From: Pseudomonas sp. LS-2
GTDB lineage: Bacteria; Pseudomonadota; Gammaproteobacteria; Pseudomonadales; Pseudomonadaceae
Direction: 5' to 3'
Length of the DNA stretch: 64,000 nt
Assembly: GCF_003605735.1 (NCBI RefSeq)
Contig: NZ_QXTJ01000026.1
Coordinates: 327,512-391,511, forward strand
The notes under the pieces were generated by a model. That model was not told the origin of the DNA. It saw nothing but the letters and a program-made list of their open reading frames with translations, and did not search any database. Shown here in pieces: positions 25,819-35,239 of this stretch. The first letter of the stretch is position 1. Each line of letters opens with the position of its first letter. Position numbers and translations under genes: made by a program.

Positions 25819-26061
25819 ATGACTAAAGCCAGCGAGCGCCACATCATCGCTTTAGCCGCAATGTTGCACTCGCTTCGAAAAGCGGTGGACAAGCTGGAAA
25901 GCATTGAGCTGGCGCAGGTTCAGCATCTACAGGGCGAGCAGACTGTCGACCACCAACAATCGCTATCCCAATGCTTCACCAATTTACAGCGTTCCATTTC
26001 AGACATGGAAAATACGCTAGTCACCTTGGCGGAGGCTACAGGTGAAATCAGCAAGCTATAG
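25819..26061 (+). CDS. Small helical hypothetical protein (80 aa)
   Basis: Entirely helical, probably a coiled coil: MTKASERHIIALAAMLHSLR followed by Leu/Ile heptads and a C-terminal RSISDMENTLVTLAEATGEI. GGAG sits 7 nt before ATG. Monocistronic and unrecognised. Confidence 0.6.
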   Translation: MTKASERHIIALAAMLHSLRKAVDKLESIELAQVQHLQGEQTVDHQQSLSQCFTNLQRSISDMENTLVTLAEATGEISKL

Positions 26062-26133
26062 CTATGCAAGAATGGGAATTAGCGGCCATAAAATGATCCT
26101 GGGAAGGATTGCCCGAGTTCACGCCGTCCCTTG

Positions 26134-26331
26134 TCAATCATCCTCCGTGACGGTATGCGCAATGGCTGGATGGCCTGCAACAGCAGGCCCCAGCAGCCGA
26201 TAGTACTGCATATGAAATTGAGCCTCCTCGCGTCGCCCTTCCGCTTCAGCACGCAGTGCGCTGGATAAATGCCAGTCGCGAACCCGAAGAAGACATTCAA
26301 TTTGGCGCTTTGATCGATTGGTATCCGACAT
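26134..26331 (-). CDS. Small NRSKRQI-family protein (65 aa)
   Basis: Starts MSDTNRSKRQIECLLRVRDW with GGAGG 6 nt upstream. It is a paralog of the protein at 61533-61709: both share NRSKRQI near the start, WHL at about residue 20-25, a glutamate-rich helix, and an LLxPA ending. One helix-turn-helix-sized unit; the basic N-terminus could contact nucleic acid. No function known to me. Confidence 0.6.
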   Translation of the reverse strand: MSDTNRSKRQIECLLRVRDWHLSSALRAEAEGRREEAQFHMQYYRLLGPAVAGHPAIAHTVTEDD

Positions 26332-26519
26332 CTGGCCCTCCTTGCCTAAAGTCATATCGCTCGATTTAAAGCTAAGGCAAATGATGACAAAAAAGGTTCG
26401 ATCAAATGGAGGCCGCTCGCAGATCTGATCATAGGAACGATCACTTGAGGGCGGCCATTGAAAGACAGAGGATGTGGTTGCGAAGCGCCTGCCTTTTACA
26501 CAGCTAAGGAATGATGGTG

Positions 26520-26738
26520 ATGATGGTTTACGACGTATTTGGAAGAACAATAGGCATTCAGAAAGCACAAGGTGAATGGCAGGTTTTTCTCCTTGATGAA
26601 AGCACGGGAAAGCGCTCAAGGGTGACGGGCGTGGTCATTCCTGACTTTGTTGGCGAGGATGAAATTACGGGCTGGCTGGACGACATTTATCACGAATCCG
26701 CAAGCATCACGAGGCCCTGCGTTGTGCGTCTCAAGTAA
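26520..26738 (+). CDS. DUF7661-like small protein
   Basis: 72-75 aa depending on which of four clustered ATG codons (26511, 26514, 26520, 26523) is used; AAGGA at 26506-26510 favours 26520. Pattern YDVFGRxIxIxxxxGEWQVxxLxExxGKRxxxxxVVIPxxxxExEIxxWLDDIYHE fits a small conserved family (DUF7661) of unknown role. Divergently oriented from the preceding minus-strand gene. Confidence 0.65.
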   Translation: MMVYDVFGRTIGIQKAQGEWQVFLLDESTGKRSRVTGVVIPDFVGEDEITGWLDDIYHESASITRPCVVRLK

Positions 26739-26772
26739 GCCTTCTCTGCCCGTGGGTACGGAAGTCGACAAC

Positions 26773-27351
26773 TCACCACCCACCGCACCGCAGGCGCGTC
26801 AGTACCTCATCCGCCTGCGATTGTAGGTTTGCACGGGCACGCATCATCTCGTTTGTTTGGCTGGAGGCAGGAAGGTTAGCGGCATCTGCATCAACGTTTA
26901 TGAGAAGCGCAGAAAGGCTGGCGTGCATCATCAAAGCAGACGAGAGCACGTCGCACTGCAGTTCTCTCTTTACGTTTGATACAGCACCTTGTGCAAGCGC
27001 GATACCCTCATAGCACGACCTCGCAGCTGCCAGTGAACCTAACGTTATGTCTAGCGCCTGCTGGTGATTGTGTCCAGAAGACCCTGATGCGGATTTCTCT
27101 ATGAATGCGCCGAATGTTCGCATGTCATTGTCAGCATGGGCCTTCATCACGGTAAGCAGTTGCTCCACTCTGACGGCAATATCTACCTCGCTGTCGGCAT
27201 CAATCTGATCGAAAGATTTGCGAATCACCATTCGCAGAAGCGCTAGCGCCAAACTCGCAGTGACGCATGCGGTGGCACCGCAGCTTGGTACAGGCGCCGG
27301 TGAGGCAACTTGTTCGCAAAACGAATCCAGAGTGCATGACCATAGGCTCAT
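26773..27351 (-). CDS. Cyclodeaminase/cyclohydrolase family protein (FTCD_C-like)
   Basis: 192 aa, all-helical. The N-terminal SLWSCTLDSFCEQVASPAPVPSCGAT..VTASLALALLRM resembles the formiminotransferase-cyclodeaminase C-domain opening, and the central LLTVMKAHADNDMRTFGAFI matches its folate-site helix. Enzymes of this fold deaminate 5-formiminotetrahydrofolate or act on other one-carbon folates. Here the usual glycine-rich turn reads PVPSCGAT rather than PAPGGGSA, so activity is uncertain. Stands alone. Confidence 0.7.
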   Translation of the reverse strand: MSLWSCTLDSFCEQVASPAPVPSCGATACVTASLALALLRMVIRKSFDQIDADSEVDIAVRVEQLLTVMKAHADNDMRTFGAFIEKSASGSSGHNHQQALDITLGSLAAARSCYEGIALAQGAVSNVKRELQCDVLSSALMMHASLSALLINVDADAANLPASSQTNEMMRARANLQSQADEVLTRLRCGGW

Positions 27352-27677
27352 CTAGTAATCCTCAGTGGTTATGTTGCGCAGCTAGACAAGCGCTCTCACA
27401 GGTATCGAGGTTTCAGTCGCTGCAGCATCGGATCGGCTCCTGGTCTTGTACCGGCGGGTTGGCCAAATGAACCTCGGGCGTTCCAGGTCACTCAGGAGTT
27501 TGATGGAAATCTGGCGGGGATCGGCCATGGGTCATCGTGGTTCGATTCGTGCCCGACGTGTTTCGTGACTGGGGCTTACGACAGAATTGCGCCGAACCAC
27601 TACAAATTGTTCACGATCTACGAGTGCAGCCGAGCGCTGCTGGCCGATCATCCTTAGCGTTTTTTAAATCCAGTGCG
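27352..27677. other. Gap between cyclodeaminase-like gene and hydrolase operon
   Basis: About 325 bp. The only structure I see is a perfect hairpin CCAGTGC-GTTA-GCACTGG at 27673-27690 that includes the stop codon of the 27678-28496 gene. It lacks a proper T-run but may stabilise or end that transcript. Confidence 0.4.
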
Positions 27678-28496
27678 TTAGCACTGGTCGGCGACTGTAC
27701 GCAGGAACTCCAGTACGTAACGCTCTCCCCCGCTTTCCCATACGTCGACGTGCCCTGCCCCTCGGATCAGGATGAACTTAGAGGGTTTATTTGCCGCCGC
27801 ATAAAGTTGCTCGAAGTGAGCGGGCGGAATCACCAGATCTTCATCTCCGCCGTATATCAATAACGGTGCACGAACTCGACCAATCTTCGACAAGCTATCG
27901 TAGCGATCACGGGTCAGCCGCTCTACGGGCAGCCAGGAAAGTCTTGCTTTAGCAACAGCTACCACGGATGTGAACGGTGCTTCCAGGATCAAACCTGCGC
28001 ATCGTGTTTCAGTGGCTAGCTGCACTGCCACTCCGCTGCCGAGGGAGTAGCCATGGATCACCACGGCCCGCCCTGTGCTTTCCAGTAACTTCAATGCTGC
28101 TCTGCCGTCGGAGTAAAGGCCTTGCTCACTCGGTCGACCAGGGTTACCTGCGAATCCACGGTATTCAACCTGCAGAACCCCGTAGCCTTCGTCGACCAGC
28201 CGTTCCGCGATTGCTGACCGATTACGCAAATCCTCTCCATTGCCGTGCAGCAGCAAGATACAGAGCGGCGAGTCGGGTACAGGAGGACAATACCTGCACG
28301 CAAGTCCAAGCCCATCGGCAGTAACCACAGACGTCCAGACAAAGCGCGGATCGAAATCCAGCGGATGGGCCCGAGTGGTTCTTTCACCAGGGTAAATCAG
28401 ACGTCCTTGCAGCCAATAAATCGCTATTAGGCCCGAAAGGTACAGGAGCAGGATTGCGGCGCCTGCAAAGGTAAGCAGGTACACCATCGAGATCAC
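27678..28496 (-). CDS. Alpha/beta hydrolase, membrane-anchored (ABHD13/17-like)
   Basis: 272 aa with an N-terminal membrane helix (residues 5-29, VYLLTFAGAAILLLYLSGLIAIYW) and a hydrolase domain. LLLHGNGEDLRNR is the oxyanion loop, VIHGYSLGSGVA the nucleophile elbow (Ser in GYSLG), IYGGDEDLVIP carries the acid Asp, and GAGHVDVWE the catalytic His. Similar to BEM46/YfhR-type serine hydrolases. Third gene of an operon, its start overlapping the preceding stop by 4 nt. Substrate unknown; lipids or esters likely. Confidence 0.85.
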   Translation of the reverse strand: MISMVYLLTFAGAAILLLYLSGLIAIYWLQGRLIYPGERTTRAHPLDFDPRFVWTSVVTADGLGLACRYCPPVPDSPLCILLLHGNGEDLRNRSAIAERLVDEGYGVLQVEYRGFAGNPGRPSEQGLYSDGRAALKLLESTGRAVVIHGYSLGSGVAVQLATETRCAGLILEAPFTSVVAVAKARLSWLPVERLTRDRYDSLSKIGRVRAPLLIYGGDEDLVIPPAHFEQLYAAANKPSKFILIRGAGHVDVWESGGERYVLEFLRTVADQC

Positions 28497-29896
28497 GGCT
28501 CTTTACCACTAAGCGTCTGAAGCTTGATCCCCCATGCCTCTCCATGACGCTGCAGTGCCTGCTCGAAGAAATCGAGTTTCATCGGTGGAAGCGGATCAAA
28601 GCGGGGCTTTAGCCGTTGAAGATCCTTTGCGAAACGAGTGAACGTGGCGAAGTCCCGAGGATAGCGTTGAGGGTCAACTCCTATAAGCCGAGCCTGCCCT
28701 TTTGCTCGGCTTAGCGCCTGCCGCCAGCGCTGCATGGTGGCTAGACCCACCCCTTCCGTGCCATGAGAAAACAACATCAGATCGACCTCCTCCGGCCCTG
28801 CTGCCTGCGCAAGGAACCGCTCCAGAAGGTCAGCGGAAGGTTCTACGCCGAAAAGCAGCCATAGGGGGATGGCTCTGAGACTCAAGGTCGTATGAGGGTC
28901 GCATAGCAAAAAGCTGCCGACCAATAGACGCTCGGCCCTAACGCCTTGATCGCCATACCATTGCCGGTAAATTTCGGCGGTGGGAACGCTCAATGCCTCA
29001 GGTTCTACATAGCTGATTTCGATAACACGCCATTGACGTTGCTCAGCCAACTCTTTCAGATCTTGGAGCAACGCAGGGTCGAATCCCCACTCTGCTTCGG
29101 GTGTGAGTTCGGTCGTTTTCGGTGGTTCCCAATGTGTGCGAGGAATACTGTACCGCCTCAAATATTCAGCGACTCGCGGTGAGCCTTGAAAGTACTCAGC
29201 CTCTGTCGCGCCCCCTGTGGCCCCAAACTGAAAGATTGAGCGTTCGCCAGTACGCGTGACGGGCCATTGTCGATTGCAACGGTTCACATAGAGCGTGCCG
29301 CCACGCGGTAAGTTGCGCAAAAGGAATTCCCGGTAAGCAAGCGGTAAACGCTGCAACTTGAGGCGGAAGTACGTCATTTGTTGGAGCATCAGACGATCCT
29401 GATTCGGATCATGCATGTGATGCACTGCAATTCGCGCATCGGCCTCGAGTAAGTTGGCCACGGTGCCCAGTCCTTCCTGGAAAGCACGCTGGGCGTCGTC
29501 TGGATCGTTCCCGAGTGCACGTACGGGACATAAGAAGGTCTGCGGCAGCCAAGGGACATTCATTGCAGCTGCCAGATGAATCATGGCGCCGTTCGAGGAA
29601 CCAATGAATGCAGCTGGGTACCGTCGATCAGGGTATTGCCCGGCTACCCACTCACTGATGGCCTCGATATCCAATCGTCGCGCCTGTCCCTCCCCTATGC
29701 CTTCAGCCATTCCACCGAAAGCGTAAATCAACTCTCGGGATCTACTTGGTAGGGCATTAAGGACAGGCATCAACTTGTCCATAACAGCTGACTGGCTCGG
29801 GCTGGTGAAGGGCTTATCATGCAGCGCAGCCGCCAATGCCTGAACCATCGCTGCAGCGGAATCAAAACGGGCGATACCCCGTGGGGGCCGACTCAT
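28493..29896 (-). CDS. Hypothetical protein (467 aa) in hydrolase operon
   Basis: Large soluble protein I do not recognise. FIGSSNGAMIHLAAAM (about residue 95-111) resembles a G-x-S-x-G nucleophile elbow, and LMLFSHGTEGVGLA near 375 could hold a His, but no full hydrolase pattern is clear. LRNLPRGGTLYVNRCNRQWPVTR and YIRRYSIPRTHW-like segments look conserved. It overlaps both neighbours by 4 nt, so all three proteins are made together, suggesting a shared pathway or complex. No signal peptide. Confidence 0.75.
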   Translation of the reverse strand: MSRPPRGIARFDSAAAMVQALAAALHDKPFTSPSQSAVMDKLMPVLNALPSRSRELIYAFGGMAEGIGEGQARRLDIEAISEWVAGQYPDRRYPAAFIGSSNGAMIHLAAAMNVPWLPQTFLCPVRALGNDPDDAQRAFQEGLGTVANLLEADARIAVHHMHDPNQDRLMLQQMTYFRLKLQRLPLAYREFLLRNLPRGGTLYVNRCNRQWPVTRTGERSIFQFGATGGATEAEYFQGSPRVAEYLRRYSIPRTHWEPPKTTELTPEAEWGFDPALLQDLKELAEQRQWRVIEISYVEPEALSVPTAEIYRQWYGDQGVRAERLLVGSFLLCDPHTTLSLRAIPLWLLFGVEPSADLLERFLAQAAGPEEVDLMLFSHGTEGVGLATMQRWRQALSRAKGQARLIGVDPQRYPRDFATFTRFAKDLQRLKPRFDPLPPMKLDFFEQALQRHGEAWGIKLQTLSGKEP

Positions 29897-30801
29897 TTAT
29901 CGATTCTCCCTGAATGATTGTCTCCGTCCAAAAAGTCCGCCACTGCTTGGGCGAAACTAAAAGGGTATACGTAGTTCATGGTATGAGTGGCGCCCTCAAG
30001 CAGCCGAAATTGGCCGTTTGGCAACAAATCGCATGCTCGTTGCGCCCACGGAGTCGGAACTACCGGATCGCGTGTGCCTTGCAGGATCAGACACGGTGCT
30101 TGGATTAAGGGCAAACGGGTTTCGACTCTGTCCCGAATCAGTCTGTACATGCTGGTCAAAGCGCGCCAAGGGCCGGCTTTGGCATAGTCGACACGGCCGA
30201 TGTCTGCACTCGATCTCTGGCGCTCGCGACGCCCGTTGAGAAAGGCGCGGCTTATCTGAGTAAAGAGGTTTCGCGCATCCGCATCGACAGTTAGCCCCTG
30301 CAATACAAGACGGTCAACGACTGCAGGATGGCGCACTGCGAGCATAGTCAACACCTGGCAGCCGAAGGAATTACCGATAAATGAAGCCTTGCCAACATTC
30401 ATCGCGGTCAGCCACAAAAACAGAGCGTCGCTAAGGCTTTGGATACTCAGGGCGCTACGCGGCGATCCAATGACACTCTCGCCGTAGCCAGGTAAATCCG
30501 GGGCCAGCACGCGGTAACCGTTCGCAGCCAATGCCAGCGCCAGAGGCTCCATATAGCGACTGGAAATGACCAAGCCATGAACCAGCACCACCACTGGCCC
30601 ATCCAAATCGCCGACGCTCCGGAAAAACATGCGCCAAGGCCCAGCCTGTATGTACTCGCCTTTTATGCCGAGTTGCAGGCTATTTTCGCTCAGCGCTGGC
30701 ATTCGAGCCAAACGGCGATAAATGCGATAGCCGGCCACTGCACACAGGCTTGCGGAGCCAGCCAAAATCCAGGTTAGATTATTACGGGAAGATCGCTTCA
30801 T
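29893..30801 (-). CDS. Alpha/beta fold hydrolase, N-terminally anchored
   Basis: 302 aa; an N-terminal hydrophobic segment (LTWILAGSASLCAVAGYRIY) is followed by a classic hydrolase: VVLVHGLVISSRYM (oxyanion), DLPGYGES, FIGNSFGCQVL (nucleophile Ser in GNSFG), LILQGTRDPVVP (Asp) and LLEGATHTMNYVYP (His). First gene of the three-gene operon with 28493-29896 and 27678-28496. The pair of anchored hydrolases flanking an unknown protein suggests ester or lipid turnover at the membrane. Confidence 0.85.
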   Translation of the reverse strand: MKRSSRNNLTWILAGSASLCAVAGYRIYRRLARMPALSENSLQLGIKGEYIQAGPWRMFFRSVGDLDGPVVVLVHGLVISSRYMEPLALALAANGYRVLAPDLPGYGESVIGSPRSALSIQSLSDALFLWLTAMNVGKASFIGNSFGCQVLTMLAVRHPAVVDRLVLQGLTVDADARNLFTQISRAFLNGRRERQRSSADIGRVDYAKAGPWRALTSMYRLIRDRVETRLPLIQAPCLILQGTRDPVVPTPWAQRACDLLPNGQFRLLEGATHTMNYVYPFSFAQAVADFLDGDNHSGRIDK

Positions 30802-30898
30802 CGCTTTTCACTCGCGGATTTGAACGAAGCGCTCGAGGGACACTGCTCATTGCCGTTACCGAAATGCATATCCAAGCCAGCAGCGCTGATGTTTGTAC

Positions 30899-33301
30899 TC
30901 ATGGCTCACCTCTTTTTGGCAATGCGAATGCCTCGACGTAGTCGCCCGACCGAGTCTGCAAACCACCGTGACCGCCAGCTGCAATGACGACGTACTGCCT
31001 GCCGTCCTTGCCCATGTATGTCATTGGCGTTGCCTGCCCTCCGGCAGGCAGCCGAGCCTTCCAGAGTTCTTTGCCGTTCTGCGCATCAAATGCGCGCAGA
31101 TAGTCGTCCGCCGTCGCGCCCATGAATATGAGCCCGGATCGAGTAGTGACGTTGCCGCCGATATTGAAGATCCCTGTGGGGAAAGGCAGGTTGACGTGTA
31201 GCCCCATCGGCCCCATGTCACGAGTTGTGCCTACATCATGTTTCCAGACGACGGAACGGGTGCGCAGATCAACCGCCGCCAACTGCCCCCACGGTGGCGC
31301 TTTGCAAGGTGCGCCCAACAACCCAAGCCACGGATCGACCTTGACCACATAAGGCGTGCCGTATTGAGGATTGATGGCGAATTTCTTAGGTCTTGGCGGC
31401 TGTCCCTTGCCATCCCATGGCTCGACCAGACCTTTTTTCTCCGCATCAGACCGTTCAAGCGTCTGCGCAACAAAAGGGATGTAACTCAGGTTCGCATACA
31501 GGCGCTTGCGCTCAGGATCGACGGATGCTCCGTGCCAGTCGATGACGCCATCGAATGCTGGATACACCAAGGTTTTCTTATCTAGGGAAAATGGCGTAAA
31601 CGCGCCTTTGTAATCCAGGCTGCGAAATTCAATACGGCAGAGCATTTGGTCGATGGGCGTTACGCCCCATGCGTCCTTCTCCTCGATCTGAGGAGGTGCA
31701 AACGAAGGCATGCCCACTGAGTAAGGTTGCGTTGCGGACACAGGTTCACCCGGCAAGCCACCTTGAGGCGCGGGCTTCTCTGCAACCTGGGCGACAGGCT
31801 CCCCAGTTTCGCGATTAAGGACAAACAACTCGCCGCGTTTGGTTGTCTGCACCAGAGCGGGAACATTCTTGCCGTTGGTATCCTGCAGGTCTACCAACGT
31901 CGGGCCGATGGGCACATCCATGTCCCAAAGGTCATGGTGCAAGGTTTGGAAAGACCACCTGGGCGCGCCTGTTTCGATATCGAGCGCGACCACGGAACTC
32001 GAGTATTTCTCATCGAATGGCCGGCGTTTAGCACCGTAGTAGTCCGGCACTGCATTGCCAGTCGGTAGATACACCAAGCCGCGCTCAACGTCGGCGGTGT
32101 ATACCCCCCAAGCATTAGGGGTGCCCGGAGTGAAATTCTCATCGGGCGCGGGGTGGCTGACAACGCTTTCGGGACGCCCCACGTCCCATGCCCAGGCAAT
32201 TTGACCTGTGATCGGATCAAAGGCACGCACCGCTCCCGAGGGCTCGTTGGTTTTCTGGCCGTCATATATCCACCCGCCAAGGATCACTCGGTCACGGACG
32301 ACTAATGGCGGCGAGGTTACGAAATGAAAACCTTTGGGCACATCACCCAAATGCTGCCTCAAAGAAACGAAGCCCTGATCTCCGAAGTTCGCGCAGGGCT
32401 TGCCCGTGTTTGCGTCCAGTGCGACCAGGCGGGCATCGGCCACCGGAGAAATAATCCGTTGCGGGCATTCGGTACCTGCCGGCGCCTCGTAATAGGCTAC
32501 GCCGCGACAGGCTAGATAAGCGTTGTTCCCGGTTTCTGGTTTGGGATCGAAACGCCAGCGCTCAGCACCCGATACGGCATCCAGGGCGATGACCTGGCTG
32601 TGCGGCGTGCAGATGTAAAGTGTATCGCCCACCTTGATGGGAGTGACCTCGAAATTGAATTCGTAGCCGTTCTTGTTTTCTCCGGATCGCGCAACATCGC
32701 CCGTTCTGTATTCCCAGGCAGGTTGAAGTTGGTCGACGTTTTGCTGACCGATCTGCGTGAGCGGAGACCAGCGCTCACCGCGAGGCGTGCGACCGTAGTA
32801 ACGCCAGTCATTGTCGATATTTTCAGGCGAAGATGAAGGCTGCGTTAACTGTGCCTGTGCCTGCTCTGGCAAATTTTCTGGATAGGGATGAGCGAGGAAA
32901 AGCAGAGCAACGAGCAGCGCGCCAACCAGAGAACAAATCACATTGCCTGCAGATGAGATGTGCTTGTGTGGGTGGAGCCGCCGACGAATCCGAGGAAGCA
33001 GCAAGTAGAGGCCCAGCAAGGTCGGAACGAGAAGCCTTGGCTCAAGGGCCCAGGCATCCAGGCCGCTTTCCCATAAGGCCCAGGCGACAGTCGCGAGCCA
33101 CGCCAGACCGTAAACCCATAGCGACCACCATCGGCCCCTGATCAAACCGACGCCAGTTATCAGCAGAGCTAATCCTGCCAGCAAGTAATAGGGCGACCCA
33201 TGCAGCATCACAAGCCAGATACCGCCGCCAAACAGGAATGATCCAATGAGCGCCACCAGCGCGCCGGTAAACACAGGGGTACTGCGCTGGAACAGGTTCA
33301 T
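30899..33301 (-). CDS. gcd: Membrane-bound PQQ-dependent dehydrogenase (glucose/quinate/shikimate family)
   Basis: 800 aa, matching E. coli/Pseudomonas Gcd length. Five N-terminal membrane helices (residues 10-150) bind ubiquinone; the remainder is an eight-bladed periplasmic PQQ propeller. DNDWRYYGRTPRGERWSPL begins the propeller, HHDLWDMDVPIGP holds the catalytic Asp region, TTKRGELFVLNR the PQQ-contacting Lys, and TRSGLIFMGATADDYLRAFD with GGHGG the C-terminal blades. Oxidises glucose to gluconolactone in the periplasm if it is Gcd; quinate/shikimate dehydrogenase is the alternative. Separate from the hydrolase operon by about 100 bp. Confidence 0.88.
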   Translation of the reverse strand: MNLFQRSTPVFTGALVALIGSFLFGGGIWLVMLHGSPYYLLAGLALLITGVGLIRGRWWSLWVYGLAWLATVAWALWESGLDAWALEPRLLVPTLLGLYLLLPRIRRRLHPHKHISSAGNVICSLVGALLVALLFLAHPYPENLPEQAQAQLTQPSSSPENIDNDWRYYGRTPRGERWSPLTQIGQQNVDQLQPAWEYRTGDVARSGENKNGYEFNFEVTPIKVGDTLYICTPHSQVIALDAVSGAERWRFDPKPETGNNAYLACRGVAYYEAPAGTECPQRIISPVADARLVALDANTGKPCANFGDQGFVSLRQHLGDVPKGFHFVTSPPLVVRDRVILGGWIYDGQKTNEPSGAVRAFDPITGQIAWAWDVGRPESVVSHPAPDENFTPGTPNAWGVYTADVERGLVYLPTGNAVPDYYGAKRRPFDEKYSSSVVALDIETGAPRWSFQTLHHDLWDMDVPIGPTLVDLQDTNGKNVPALVQTTKRGELFVLNRETGEPVAQVAEKPAPQGGLPGEPVSATQPYSVGMPSFAPPQIEEKDAWGVTPIDQMLCRIEFRSLDYKGAFTPFSLDKKTLVYPAFDGVIDWHGASVDPERKRLYANLSYIPFVAQTLERSDAEKKGLVEPWDGKGQPPRPKKFAINPQYGTPYVVKVDPWLGLLGAPCKAPPWGQLAAVDLRTRSVVWKHDVGTTRDMGPMGLHVNLPFPTGIFNIGGNVTTRSGLIFMGATADDYLRAFDAQNGKELWKARLPAGGQATPMTYMGKDGRQYVVIAAGGHGGLQTRSGDYVEAFALPKRGEP

Positions 33302-33389
33302 CTGACCTCCACAGGCTCTTAATAACTCAGATCATGACCAAGGGGAGTCTGTATGCATTACTCCGCTCCAGAGTCAGGTTGGTTTGCAG

Positions 33390-33767
33390 TCACTTCTTTT
33401 TGAGCGCTTCGATCAGCTCAGCTTTGGTCATCTTCGAACGTCCAGAAATATTCCGACTACGGGCCTCACTCATCAAGCTTTCCTTGCTCTGCGTTTCAAG
33501 TGAAGTTTTAGAGTCACGCCCATGGCCGCTGCGTGTTTGCGCCGCTCTTTTGCCCGAGTCAGATTTGGCCTGTTCCTTCGTAGAGTGCGACGTTTTTCTA
33601 CCCGAGCCACCAGCTTTTTTACCCCCTCCTGACTGTTTGTTTACGGTTGCCCAAGCGCGCGCCTCCGCCTCGTCTTTGGGTGTGCCCTTCTGCTCGTAGC
33701 TCTCTTCAATGTGCTCGGCTTTGCGCTTTTGCTCGTCGGTGTACTTGTCTTTGCTTCCACGTGCCAT
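33390..33767 (-). CDS. Basic protein with C-terminal Rho_N-like domain
   Basis: 125-aa highly charged protein. The N-terminus KYTDEQKRKAEHIEESYEQKG...AEARAWATVNKQSGGG is a conserved block annotated in Pseudomonas as plasmid-stabilisation or ChaB-like. The middle is Ser/Lys-rich and disordered. The last 30 residues, SLMSEARSRNISGRSKMTKAELIEALKK, form a Rho N-terminal helical domain likely to bind nucleic acid. Intact, with normal length. Function unproven; probably a stationary-phase nucleic-acid-associated protein. Confidence 0.72.
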   Translation of the reverse strand: MARGSKDKYTDEQKRKAEHIEESYEQKGTPKDEAEARAWATVNKQSGGGKKAGGSGRKTSHSTKEQAKSDSGKRAAQTRSGHGRDSKTSLETQSKESLMSEARSRNISGRSKMTKAELIEALKKK

Positions 33768-34040
33768 GGCGCGTACCTCTGTGTAAGTAGGCGCGAGTCT
33801 GCCTTCGCCCCTGTTTCAATAGGGAAGCAAATTTATCAAGGAAAGTTCACCCAGATTTCTTGAAGTAGCCGGGCGCGCCACATCATGACTGCGCCTGGCC
33901 GGAGAGCTCTCCATAATGAAATGACGGGAACATACACCGTCCTGCATACGGACGATCACGCCCGTGTCCGCTCAGCAACTCAACGGAACGATAACGACGC
34001 CGCCATCCTCTACGTCAAATCACCCAGAGGAGGAACCTTC

Positions 34041-34676
34041 ATGATCGACCCTGATACAGGCATGAAGATAGGAGAGCGCTACTCAGTAGAGAAAATAGGC
34101 GACACGCATCCATTTACAGGATTTTTTCTCGACGGAAAGTATTTTCTCGCCCCGGAGCTATTGAGCGCGGTCGGCTGGCTCGAAGGCCAAAAATTCATTT
34201 ACGACGATCTGGACTCGACAGGGAAGCCCCTGTTCCCAGGCCGTCTCGCTGGCACAATCTCCGACCTCACTCTGACCCTGGTATCTGGGGAAACTCTAAA
34301 GCTCGCTGCTGTTGAGATGGATCCACCGATTCCAACGGAACCTTTCGTAACTTCAAATGAGCCTAAGGGATTAGACATCGGGCCGTTGAGCGGAAAGCTG
34401 GTTGTCATTACCGAGGCATCAAGTGGTATTGGCCGAGCCACCGCAAAGGCTTTCGCGTGCAAAGGCGCGCGACTTGTACTGGCGGCGAGGGATGAAGAAG
34501 CGCTTTACGAGGTTTTGGATAAGTGCACTGAGTGCGGTACCGACGCTGTCGCAGTCACCACGGATGTCACGATCAGCCCGCAAATGATAAATCTCGCAGA
34601 GCGCGCTGCAGAGTTCGGGCACGGTCGCATTGACATCTGGAAGTCCGCCATACAGCTCGCAGAGGGCGAATGCTAG
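34041..34676 (+). pseudogene. Truncated short-chain dehydrogenase fused to an unknown N-terminal segment
   Basis: AGGAGG 7 nt upstream fixes the ATG at 34041; the frame is also open back to 33885. Residues 1-115 (MIDPDTGMKIGERYSVEKIG...) match nothing I know. Residues 116-200 are the first third of an SDR: LSGKLVVITEASSGIGRATAKAF, LVLAARDEEAL, TDVT, HGRIDIW. The first Gly of the TGxxxGIG cofactor motif is Glu, and the protein stops before the catalytic Ser-Tyr-Lys, so no dehydrogenase activity is possible. Downstream sequence does not continue the SDR. Confidence 0.7.
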
Positions 34677-34869
34677 CCCAAGTCCGCCATCCATAATGCT
34701 TAAACTGATGCGCCGGCAAACTAGGACAAGCATCTTAGCGAATCCGGTAGACGAAGTGTCCTGCAGGTTGTCCGCGCAACCGGCTCGCCACCCCACCGGC
34801 TCAGGCCTTCACCGAGCGGAGTTTCTTCTTCAGTGGCCGAGCATGACACCAGGTTACTAATCGTTTTTC

Positions 34870-35163
34870 TTAAGCCATAGGGCCTGTATCTCCAGTTGCT
34901 TGAAGAGCGCGCTCCTGTAGATGATCCGTGACCCTCCGACCAAGATTTCCGGTTTTGCTGAGCCGATCCGCATGTTTACGGAGCACAGCCTCCCTTTCCT
35001 GCACCGTTAAAACCATCCTAGTTGTCGATTGGGCTTCGCGGCGCAGATCTTTCTTGGCCATTTCAAGAGAGAGCTCCATTAGCTGATCAGCTAGCACACG
35101 CAAATCTTCGACAGTTTCATAAAGGTCTTGCACAAGAGATTCGCGCCGCTTTCGCATCCACAT
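34870..35163 (-). CDS. Small helical hypothetical protein (97 aa)
   Basis: Charged helical protein with coiled-coil character (LVQDLYETVEDLRVLADQLMELSLEMAK). Resembles in style the 79-aa protein at 12417-12656 but without clear identity. Only a weak GAGA-type ribosome site precedes ATG at 35163. No known domain. Confidence 0.45.
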   Translation of the reverse strand: MWMRKRRESLVQDLYETVEDLRVLADQLMELSLEMAKKDLRREAQSTTRMVLTVQEREAVLRKHADRLSKTGNLGRRVTDHLQERALQATGDTGPMA

Positions 35164-35239
35164 ACGTGCTTTCTCACGTTGAGCTTGGAAATGGTCTCTG
35201 AATTACCCGTCCAGGGCGAAATGCACAGACGAGCCGAAA

